This document shows, in pieces, positions 52,664 through 62,000 of a stretch of DNA of 64,000 bases. Source of the DNA: Paenibacillus senegalensis JC66 (GTDB lineage: Bacteria; Bacillota; Bacilli; Paenibacillales; NBRC-103111); NCBI RefSeq assembly GCF_000285515.1, contig NZ_HE610962.1, positions 137,030 through 201,029 on the forward strand, in the 5' to 3' direction. How positions within the stretch are numbered: position 1 is the stretch's first letter; every line of letters starts with the position of its first letter. The notes below the pieces were generated by a model. The model saw only the letters and a list, made by a program, of their open reading frames with translations. It ran no database searches and was not told where the DNA came from. Made by a program: the position numbers and the translations under genes.

Positions 52664-52716
52664 AACCTAGGTAAGATTACCTAAGTTAATTTTGCAAACT
52701 TAAACAAAACTTAAAC
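52664..52716. promoter_or_regulatory. Operator-like palindrome and direct repeats in the divergent region
   Basis: AACCTAGGTAA-GA-TTACCTAAGTT (52664-52687; arms match at 10 of 11 positions) is followed by two copies of ACTTAAAC at 52698-52705 and 52709-52716, exactly 11 bp apart, the spacing of OmpR-type half-sites. A weak TAAGAT (-10) lies at 52726-52731 without a good -35, as expected for an activated promoter. Confidence 0.65.
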
Positions 52717-52777
52717 TAGGCTTGATAAGATTAAAGCTGGAAAGTGACTACCGGGAATGTTGAGGAGACTAGACCGC

Positions 52778-53305
52778 ATGAACTATTATTTTTCTGTCTG
52801 TTCAACTTATATGTACCATAATACCTATATGGATTTTATACTTGAGCACTATACCGATTTGGGACTGCCCTATCCATTTCCTGAAGCTCTCAGCTATATA
52901 GCCAGCCCTATGCTGATGGGCAAAGAGGCCATTTTGGCTTTTGATGAAGACGATCAATTGGCAGGGGCGTTCGGTTACATTCATGGGACTGGTGAGCGAG
53001 ACTACGAAGATGAACAAATCATCCAAATTCAATCCGTTTATATTACCAAAGCCCATCGCCGTACAGGCTTGTTCGTTCAGGGCCTGCAGTTTTTGCTGGA
53101 ACACTTGGCTGTGCAGGAAACAGCTGTAGAAGAACTCCGGTTTTGGGCTCCAGACCGGCAGGATTACCGTAAACTGTTTTCTAAATTTGCGACTCGGATT
53201 GTAGATAACTCAGCTGGATCATTATCCCGTATTGATGAATATCGTGTCTCTTTAGATGAGTTAAAGACTTATCTGGACAGGTTCAAGAAACGCCCCTTTT
53301 TCTAG
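52778..53305 (+). CDS. GNAT-like protein 1
   Basis: A 175-residue protein with a GNAT-like core: SVYITKAHRRTGLFVQGLQFLLEHLA resembles the acetyl-CoA loop and helix, followed by ELRFWAPDRQDYRKLFSKFATRI. The first ~60 residues do not match the family. The ATG at 52778 has GAGGAG 12 bases upstream. It is the first gene of the peptide cassette, next to the operator-like sites and divergent from the kinase. Protein 2 at 55229 shares its LF/YSKFA region, so the two are paralogs. It may modify the small peptide; this is inference. Confidence 0.6.
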   Translation: MNYYFSVCSTYMYHNTYMDFILEHYTDLGLPYPFPEALSYIASPMLMGKEAILAFDEDDQLAGAFGYIHGTGERDYEDEQIIQIQSVYITKAHRRTGLFVQGLQFLLEHLAVQETAVEELRFWAPDRQDYRKLFSKFATRIVDNSAGSLSRIDEYRVSLDELKTYLDRFKKRPFF

Positions 53306-53365
53306 AGTGGATGGGCTTTAACGACGAAAACCTGTTAGTTTGAAGACAGCAAGGAAGGTGTCACC

Positions 53366-55198
53366 ATGTGGGGTGTTATTCGTCAATTTGCCGGCTTCCT
53401 CCGTCCAAGCGGCTGGCGGTTTACTGCCTTTCTTCTCTCCGCCCTGATTGAAATTATCGTTCTAGCCCTAGCTCCGCTAAGCTTTAAATTTATGATTGAC
53501 GAAGCCATTGAACCGAATAATATCCATGCTTTTTGGCTCATACTGGCAGTTCTCGGCATTGCCGGAACTTTAGGTGTGAGCTGTGGCTGGCTTAGCGACC
53601 GGATCTTGGCAAAAATAAGCGCTATGGCGCAGCAGAAGATTCGCCTCCAATTATTTAAACGAATCCAGCGGCTGGATACCCGCTCTAGTGCTTCCGGCGC
53701 CAATAACGAAATCGTGACCCGTTTTACGGTTGATTTGCCTGCTGTTGATGCAGCCATGATCTCTATTCTGACCATAGGGCTGCAATCTTTGGTTATCATC
53801 GTGATCAGCACTGCTGTATTGTTCACTCTGCAGTGGGGCATGGCACTCGTTATAATGGCGGGAGCCAGCATCATCTATCTGGCGCCTTATCTGCTTGGCA
53901 GCCGGGCACGTGCCGCTTTTGCCGATTACCGCAATGGCTTGGATAAGATGGCAGGAGATGTGCAGGAAAGCCTGGAGGGGCGCAATGTCATTCAGGGGTT
54001 CAGTCTGCAAAAATCTTTCATATCCAGATTCGAGGAAAGACTGTCCTCGCTTTTTATCAGCCAGTACCGTAAAAATAAAGTGTCCGCAGCGTTCGACCGC
54101 CTGCCTATCGTCAGCTTATTGGCCGTCAACTTTACAATCATTGGCTTTGGCTCTTATCTTGCGCTTAACGGCAGCATCACTCTTGGAGCATTAGTCGCAT
54201 TTTTTACGATTTACACTTCTATGGGGAATTCGGTGTACAATTTGACCGCTATCCTGCCCTCCTTTGCAAATGCCCAGGTAAGCTTGGAGCGGTTGTCTAA
54301 GCTGTTGGATGATAAACAGTCTGTACTCGGAAAAACAGAGGATGCCATACCGGTCACAGTTGGCGAACTCAACCGGGAGGGGTTTGTGGAAAATGTTACT
54401 GAAACAGCAAACAATAGAGCCGGCCAGGCAGTCGTACTTACTCAGCCGCCTTTTCTTAAGGCAGATAAGCTTCGGTTCAGCTATCATCCCGGTGAGCCTG
54501 TGCTGGATGGCCTCACCTTCACCATTCCGGCCGGTACAATGGCTGCCTTTGTCGGTCCGAGCGGCTCCGGCAAAAGCACGATTCTGCATATGCTGCTCGG
54601 CCTGCTCCAGCAGCAAAGCGGAAGTCTTACTCTGGACCAGGTAGAGTTCAGCCGGATCGATGGGGAAGCGATGCGGCAGAGCGTCGGCGTTGTGTTTCAA
54701 GAGAGCTATCTCTTCCGCGGCACACTGCTGTACAATTTGAAGCTCGGCAAGCCGGAAGCAACCCTCGACGAAGTAATAGAAGCGGCGCAGCAAGCCGATA
54801 TTCACGAGTTCATCACCCGGCTCCCGCAAGGCTATGAAACGTTAGTAGAAGAGGCTGGCAGCAATTTATCCGGCGGCCAAAAACAGAGGATCGCGTTAGC
54901 ACGTGCCTTGTTGAGGAAGCCGCCCCTGCTGCTGCTCGATGAAATCACCGCATCGCTCGATCCAATATCGGAAGCTGCAGTCACCAGTACCATCCGGAAG
55001 TTAACAGGACGGCATACGATCATCATCGTATCCCACCGGTTGTCTACCATTGCCGGGGCCGACCAAATTTTTGTATTAAAGGCCGGACGAATCTCCGAGA
55101 GCGGAAGCCATTTGGAATTGCTTAAGAATAACGGGCTGTACGCTTCCATGTGGAGCCAGCAAATGGAACAAGCAAATGCGAGTAAAGCAGTACGCTGA
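53366..55198 (+). CDS. ABC exporter (fused permease and ATPase)
   Basis: A 610-residue half-transporter with six membrane helices (residues 1-~310) and an ATPase (about 375-600). Walker A is GPSGSGKST (about residue 397), the signature NLSGGQKQR (about 501), Walker B LLLLDEITASLD and the H-loop VSHRLS. It lacks the N-terminal C39 peptidase domain found in bacteriocin exporters that trim leaders, so if it exports the peptide it does so without cutting it. An extra ~35-residue linker lies between the domains (about 330-365). AAGGAAGG precedes the ATG. Probably a homodimer. Confidence 0.85.
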   Translation: MWGVIRQFAGFLRPSGWRFTAFLLSALIEIIVLALAPLSFKFMIDEAIEPNNIHAFWLILAVLGIAGTLGVSCGWLSDRILAKISAMAQQKIRLQLFKRIQRLDTRSSASGANNEIVTRFTVDLPAVDAAMISILTIGLQSLVIIVISTAVLFTLQWGMALVIMAGASIIYLAPYLLGSRARAAFADYRNGLDKMAGDVQESLEGRNVIQGFSLQKSFISRFEERLSSLFISQYRKNKVSAAFDRLPIVSLLAVNFTIIGFGSYLALNGSITLGALVAFFTIYTSMGNSVYNLTAILPSFANAQVSLERLSKLLDDKQSVLGKTEDAIPVTVGELNREGFVENVTETANNRAGQAVVLTQPPFLKADKLRFSYHPGEPVLDGLTFTIPAGTMAAFVGPSGSGKSTILHMLLGLLQQQSGSLTLDQVEFSRIDGEAMRQSVGVVFQESYLFRGTLLYNLKLGKPEATLDEVIEAAQQADIHEFITRLPQGYETLVEEAGSNLSGGQKQRIALARALLRKPPLLLLDEITASLDPISEAAVTSTIRKLTGRHTIIIVSHRLSTIAGADQIFVLKAGRISESGSHLELLKNNGLYASMWSQQMEQANASKAVR

Positions 55199-55228
55199 GC
55201 CTGAGAGAGGCAGCTTACTCTAAAGGAG

Positions 55229-55744
55229 GTGGCCGTTATAGCTCGGATACAGGTCAGGCGCTGTATACAAGATGCTGATTACGCGCGGTTCACGAGATTT
55301 TATTTGAACAACAGCAAAGAGCTTAATGAGGATTACATGCTGGATGAAGCCCTGCTGCATCTTATCCAGACACTGCCGGACACGCTAATTATGCTGGTTG
55401 AGAATGACTTGGGAGAACTAATTGCCTTTATCCAATACCAATACGGCAAGCAGCCGGATTCAGGCGAGATGCTGCTCACGATTGAGACTGCTATCCTGGC
55501 TTCAGACTACCGGAAATCAAGAGTATTTTATGAAGGATTTCGAAGCATCCTCCAACATATCCTGGAGGAAAACCCAGAGGTCAAGCAGGTCCAATTCTAT
55601 GCCCTGGCCGATCACCGTTACCTTAACCGATTGTACAGCAAATTTGCCAAGCGTTCCGGTGTCAGACAGAGCAGCCAACGAAATATAGAAGAAAATCGAT
55701 ACATTCAAGATATTGGACAGCTGATGAAATATTTGCGTATATAG
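55229..55744 (+). CDS. GNAT-like protein 2
   Basis: A ~170-residue protein with a GNAT-like core: IQVRRCIQDADYARFTRF at the N-terminus, TAILASDYRKSRVFYEGFRSI for the acetyl-CoA loop, and VQFYALADHRYLNRLYSKFAKRSG at the end. The only upstream start-like codon, GTG at 55229, overlaps its own ribosome-binding site (AAAGGAGGTG). By spacing the true start may be the rare ATA at 55238. It lies between the exporter and the peptide gene, so it is part of the same cassette. Paralog of the protein at 52778. Confidence 0.6.
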   Translation: MAVIARIQVRRCIQDADYARFTRFYLNNSKELNEDYMLDEALLHLIQTLPDTLIMLVENDLGELIAFIQYQYGKQPDSGEMLLTIETAILASDYRKSRVFYEGFRSILQHILEENPEVKQVQFYALADHRYLNRLYSKFAKRSGVRQSSQRNIEENRYIQDIGQLMKYLRI

Positions 55745-55772
55745 ACGAACACATGAAAGGAGGTGAATATCC

Positions 55773-55886
55773 ATGTATCCAGCTAGACCTTCATTTGATA
55801 AAAAAAACGGCACTAAAATTTCCTTCTTGCAAAAGCTTAAGGAGAGCGAAGCCAGCCGCGTCATCATTCCGGCTAAGGCCAACTAA
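55773..55886 (+). CDS. Small basic peptide (37 residues), candidate exported or modified peptide
   Basis: A 37-residue frame behind the strongest ribosome-binding site in the region (AAAGGAGGTG, seven bases before the ATG). It begins MYPARPSFDKK, continues through KISFLQKLKE and ends SRVIIPAKAN; it has no cysteine, six Lys and two Arg against three acidic residues. It has no hydrophobic signal peptide. It follows GNAT-like protein 2 by 28 bp and is closed by a terminator. It is too short for standard gene callers. Its place after an exporter and two GNAT-like genes suggests a signalling or modified peptide; not proven. Confidence 0.65.
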   Translation: MYPARPSFDKKNGTKISFLQKLKESEASRVIIPAKAN

Positions 55887-55918
55887 AACTTCAGGACTCA
55901 TGATTGGCATGATCAGGT

Positions 55919-55956
55919 AAAACAGTCGGGACTTTCTCTCGGCTGTTTTGTCGTTT
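55919..55956 (+). terminator. Terminator of the peptide cassette
   Basis: AAAACAGTCGGG (55919-55930) pairs with CTCGGCTGTTTT (55938-55949), about 10 of 12 positions, followed by GTCGTTTT. Confidence 0.8.
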
Positions 55957-55968
55957 TGAAATAACATT

Positions 55969-56013
55969 AAACAAGCAAGAACAGAACCCTAGCGGTCCTG
56001 TCCTTGCTTGTTT
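55969..56013. terminator. Second, bidirectional terminator before the giant wall protein
   Basis: AAACAAGCAAG (55969-55979) pairs with CTTGCTTGTTT (56003-56013), extended inward by ACAG/CTGT. It lies between the convergent peptide cassette and the giant minus-strand gene. Confidence 0.8.
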
Positions 56014-56048
56014 TACTTTGTATTGCTAGAGGCAACGACGATTGATCA

Positions 56049-59000
56049 TCACCAGTTCCATTGTCCGCAAACCCTTCCTGCCAGTTTGGCTTGCGCACCG
56101 GCCTTTGGATTCACAAGCTGATCGGCCTCAAATGTCTGAAGGCCCGTATTAGCAGGATCGGTAAAATCAAATGATAGAGGTCCGAGATTAGCTCCCCCAA
56201 TCTTGCTTGGCGAGAAGCAGTCATTAATATTGGCCAGCTCGTATCCCCACTCTATCGATGCGGGACCGATTCCTGCTTCCACACTGGCTTGCACGGCAAA
56301 ACCATTATCCGCCAAATCTTGAAACGGATTCACTTCCAAGCCGGCACCCGCACCAAACCCCAGTTCCCCACAAACCGACATGCCATCGGAGGTAAAGCAT
56401 AATTGGACCCCTCCACCCGCTCCTGCATAAGCGCTGGCTCCTACGCACATTAAACCGCAAGGATCGCGGAATTGAACCGGATTGTTATTCACATAAGTGT
56501 AGAGGTTCCCTTGATTGCTGTCATAAAGCATTGGATCTATAGCTGTCCAGCGCCCGGATTGCGGATCATAGTCCCTGAGTCCGAAGCGGATTAAACCCGT
56601 GGCCTGATCCTCCATTCCTCCGGCAAAGCCTATTAATAAATGGAATTCCGGGTTGGAGTCATAGAGCTTCACACCGTACGCATCATACTGCATCTGTTTA
56701 ACGACTTTGCCCGTTTCATCCACCACCCGCTGCGGGGTCCCCGTCCCATCTGTAATGACATAATAGCGTTTGCCATTACGTTCCAGGGCCAACAGCAATC
56801 CATTGTCATCGTACAGATACACGGTGGATTCGCCTGTAGACAACATCTCTACTGTAGGCAGCAAAGGCATTAATGGATTACTATACATGTACTGTGCCTG
56901 CACCGCGTTATCTTCTCTTAATATTCTGCGTCCTAATGCATCATACCCAAAGGTGATTTCTCCCCCATCCACTTGTGCCTGCAGCAGTTCCCCGTGATCA
57001 CCATACACAAACGTCGAGGAATCCCGCTGAGTCAAATAGCCAGCCGCATCAAATTGATATACAGCGCCTCCCAGCATTTCAAGCCGGTCATTAGCACCAT
57101 ACTGAGCTATTATTGGTGCATCCTGGTTGATCTTCTTACTTGTACGGTTACGATTCTGGTCGTAGCTATAAATCTCCGTCCGCTCCAAATTCGAGTTGTT
57201 GTAATAGCTAACTTCCTCAATCTGTCCGTTGCCATCATATCGATAGGTGATAAGGGAAGTTTCTTCAGGAGCAGCTCTTGTAATTTGTTCGAGCAATCCT
57301 CTTGCATTATATTGATATGTTTCTGTATACATAGGATCACCCTGCAATGAATACACCACTTTTTCACGGCGTCCTATCTCATCATAGGTGATATCGGCTT
57401 CCCATTGGCCATCTCCTATTGAAGCTGCTCTCCCGCCAGGGGCGCTTCGGTCATAGATGAACGGACCGAATTGCACCATTTGCCTATCTTTATTCCATTG
57501 CAGATCAATTTGATAGGTTAATTCGCTTGAGTGCAGCTGAACATTCCCGACGTATACGCTGTCATGCACGGAGCCGGTCACGGCTTCGACCCCATTTTGC
57601 CCTGTTCCATGGTGCCAGCGATCTGCATATACGGACTCCGTTACAGACTCACCTCTATACCCTTCCGCCCTTCCTCTCTCTTCAGGATTTCCGGAAGAAG
57701 GAAGCGCGGGAGCTACCATATGAATAGATTCCAGGTTAGACGCTGAATCGTATTCATAGAAAGCCTCTCCATTGACTTCTCCGCTCCAAATCATAGAAGC
57801 AAGGTTGCCTCCATGATAAGTGAAATCAAGGTTCTGCACCTTTTGATCATGAATGCTAATAGCCCGGCTGATCCTTTCCGTGCTATCCCCATACTCAAAA
57901 TGACGCTGGATAAAAGTGTCGTTCATAGCCGTTAATCTGCCACCCTCATCATAATCCCAGTTTATCATTCGGGAACCAGGCAATGTTACCCTGCTTAAGT
58001 TGCCATCTGGCGAGAAGTTCCTAACTACGGCCTCTAAACTCCCAGCAGGCGCAAAACGCGTCATTCGGCCGTAAGCATCCTGTTCGATCTTATACTCGCT
58101 GCCGTCTGGCATAATCAGACCTGTCATTTGGCCGGATCCATTGAATTGCTTGTGGTAGGTGCTGCCTTCCGGCTGCACGATGGATGTAAATCTTCCAGTT
58201 TGATCGTAAGTGAATTGTTTGCTGAAGCCGGCAGCATCCGCCACAGAAAGCGTGCCCGTCCTGTCGTCGTAAACATAATTGAGCTCCTGATCCCCTTGAG
58301 CCAACTGGCTTAAACGGCCCTGTTCATCATAGCTGAAACGCAAGGGAGCAAGCCCTGTTTCCTGCTGTTCTATAACTCTGCTTTTCTCATCCAGGCGATA
58401 AGTGGTCACCTGGCCTTCCCCGCTCGTTTCGGTATAAGTTCTTGAATCTTTATCATATTGGACTGTGGTAACAGCACCATTAACCGTATAGGTTACCGTA
58501 TATTGCGAAAGATGCAGAGGATCGGAAGAGTCAGGCATGACTGCTTCCCGCACCTCTCGCACCTCTGTCACATTGCCTTCAGCCGTCGTATGACTGAAGC
58601 GGCTTAATACCGGGGCGGGCATGCCGAATCTGGGATCTTCTCCGAACTCTTTAACCAGTGTCGAACCATCCGGATATTCAATCGTCTGGCTGCCATCTCT
58701 GCGTGTCCACGACTCGATCACAGCCCCGTTCGGATCTGTATTTCTCTTGTAAAGAAGCCCTTGCCCATCACGGGTCACCCGGTAAGTATAGGCTCCCGTA
58801 TCGAACAAAGTATGGGTAACCTCATAGCCGTTATCCAGCCACTGCCGATCTAACGTTTGTTTTAGCCCGCTGGAATTCTCAGCTGCAATCAGCAGGCCCC
58901 GGTCATTATATTCATAGATGCTGTCGTAGCCTCCCGGGCCAGTCATTCTGGTCAGCAATCCGTTCTCCCCGTATTCCATAATGTACTTTCCACCGTCCGG

Positions 59001-62000
59001 CTGGAAGAGCTCGATTAATTCGCCATGCTCATTAACCGTCAAGCCTATGCGGGTACCATTCGAGGATACGATTGCTTGAGGCACTCCATGTTCATCTCTT
59101 TCAAGATTGACCTCATGGCCGAATCTGTCCTCAAGATGAATCCATCTTCCCACATCGTCATAATCGAAGGAGTATAGCAAATCTCCTGTGACGGAATGGT
59201 AAGTCGCTTGATGCAATCCTCTGCTGCTCTCGAATTCATATAGTAATTGCTCCTGATTGTCAGGAATCAGATTTCCATAACGGGATTGTCCGAGATTCGT
59301 ATGAGGGTTCAAACTCAAGAGAATATATTCCTCTGGGTTAATTGGTGTTGATGTACCAAAATCCTGAACATAAATTGTACCTGTGCTGGATACTGCACGA
59401 AAATTATTCTCATTAAATCGATAGTCCGTCAAATGTTTTTCCGATATATTATAAAAAATTCCTCTTGGTGTGAGCATATATAATTCGTTTGGAGTCACAC
59501 TTCGGTTAACTAGGTAGAAATTACCATAATCGTCCATTTCAAAAACTACGGAACTAAATCGCGGATTTTCGTTAACATGCATGCCATTTGAGAGCGCAGG
59601 ATAGCGTTGATCTTGAAAATTAAATCGGAAAACCAGTTCCAATCTGCCTTCCGGAGTCAGCTTTCGCAGCCATGTGCCATAAGTATAGAGGTATAAACTG
59701 CCATCCGGAGCAATCCTAAAATTATCGACCCTTCCTATATTTGTCGGGGTGGCCTCGCCTTCTGCAACACCCGGGATGGCCAGCCCCCCGCCTAGATTCC
59801 CCAGCCGGCCGTCTCTTCCAATTCTGTATAAGGTTTGATAAACAAGAAAATAGACTGTTCCATCTCCCGCAATATCCATGTCACCAATGTAACCGATACT
59901 AATGTCCACTGCGAGTGCGCCATCTTCCCGAGGGACCCCATCGCTGGCTGCTCCGGCGATATGCTCCCATTGATCAGATCCTGAAGGCAATCGGTAAATC
60001 TGTGTACGGGCTGCCCTGGTAATGGCTACATAAACCGATCCATCCGGACCAACTTTAAGTTCTGAAAGCGAAGTGTTGAAATTGTAAAAAGGCATTTCGG
60101 CCAATACTTCTATATTTCCTTCAGGGCTCATCGTAAATATTCTTTGCTCCATCCGGTTGTTTATGGTTATTCCACCAGAAAAGTATAGATAGCCATTTTG
60201 GTGTACATCCACACTCACTACGCCATGAGGAAACCCTTCACGCGGGGAGAAAATCTCCAGATCATATTCATTGCTGAAAGACTTTAATTCCCTGCCGTCT
60301 CCCGTATAAACATCCTGTGTCATTTGATCCAGAGTATGATGCAGATTCAGACTCCAACCGGCGACCCCCAGTTCGGAATAAACATTTTGCTGACTTTGCA
60401 AATATCCTGTCCAGGTGCGATTAATTGTGACATCCGGTATGTTGCGGATCGCGCCAACCGCTACCCCACGCTGTCTGCTAAACTGACCAAAACTTCGCGC
60501 AAAACCTTCCGGTGAAGAATAGTATTGCATCGGATACTTGTAACCGATCGTAATTTTATAAAGTGCCTTACCGTTAACCGCACGCCCGTAAACATCCAGG
60601 CCGTCCCATTCAAAGGCATAACTTAAATTAGGAGCAGGGTCGAACGTTTGCACATGCTTTTGTCCGGCAATTTCGACGGTTAGAACCACTTCTTGTACCA
60701 GCTCAGGGACATCAGCATCCGTAACCGGGATGTCCAATATGCTGGGGTCCTTATAGCCCGGAGCGCGTTTGCTTGAATAATGAAGGCTTAAACCGCCCAT
60801 TCCCGGCAGTCCGATTACTTGGCTGAGACTTTGATCCTGACAGCCAATGATCGAGCCCTGCTGATTACAGGAGTCCTCTGCATCGGGACGCTGGTCCTCC
60901 GGCCCCTTATCAGGCGGTGGTTGAGCGCCTTCCGGTGGTCCATACGGCCAGTTGCAGTCCCACGGTGTAAAATGCTCTATCGGTGAACGCCACAGTGAGG
61001 TTCCAGGCTCATACAGCTCAGCCAGACGCGCCAATTCTTCGTTATCAAAGCCCAGTTCCAACAGTCGTTCCGGCGAATCGGCAAGACCGTCTCCATCCGT
61101 ATCCACTGCCGCCTGGCCGTTTACGATATCCACGATGCCTATAACGACACCGTTGTCCGATGGTATCCAGGCTGCCTGCTGCCTGTCATAATAACCAATA
61201 GGTACTATTTCACCTACAGGGAAATTAATAAAGTTGTCTACGTACAGATATAAAGGCTGATTAAATCTGACCTCAGCCGCATTTGCCTGCAAAGCTTCAT
61301 CCGCTGAAAGCTCTACCGCATACGTGTAGCCAACCAGCGAGGGCAGCTCCCCCGGCATAGCCTCATAGCCGTTTTCTCCCACCGTATACTCGGTTGCGCG
61401 GAAATTCATCTCCGGCAGCGGCTGCCTGCTGCCATCGGACATAATCATCTCTGCAGTGGTGTTGCCCGGTATGATAACTGTAGCCTGGCGGGAGCCGTCC
61501 GCATCCGTCACAACACTGCCCTGAGCTACCTGCCAATCACTGCTGTTATCCAGATCAATCTTAGTCACTCGATCATCCAATGTAATTAAAGCAACATCCG
61601 GGGCATTAATAAATTCTTTGGGAAGAACATTTACTTTCCTTTGCACAGGAAGATGATTCTCTTTCTCGTATTGGAGAGTAACAGTCCCCTGCCCGTTGAT
61701 GACCATATCAAAAAATCCATCTCTCCGGCTGAGCGTATAGCCATACCGCTCCTCGTCCAATACACTGATGGTCACACCAGACATCGGCCGTCCTTCCCGA
61801 TCCATTACTTTTCCGCGTACGACAGCAGCATAGTCTTTGCGAATAAATTCTAAGTCCACATCCTGCTGAATTGGATTCTCTCCCCTATAGATAAAATCTA
61901 TAGAGTCAACGAATGGCGGAGTTCCCGTTACAGGAAGTTCGGGTGCAACGGCAGCAGGATCCGGTGGCAGCGGTATTTCGGAAATCGGCACGGGGGCAGC

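Noticed and set aside
56049..56450. Polymorphic toxin domain at the RHS C-terminus
   Set aside because: The tail lacks recognisable nuclease or toxin residues and no immunity gene follows; kept as an open question only.
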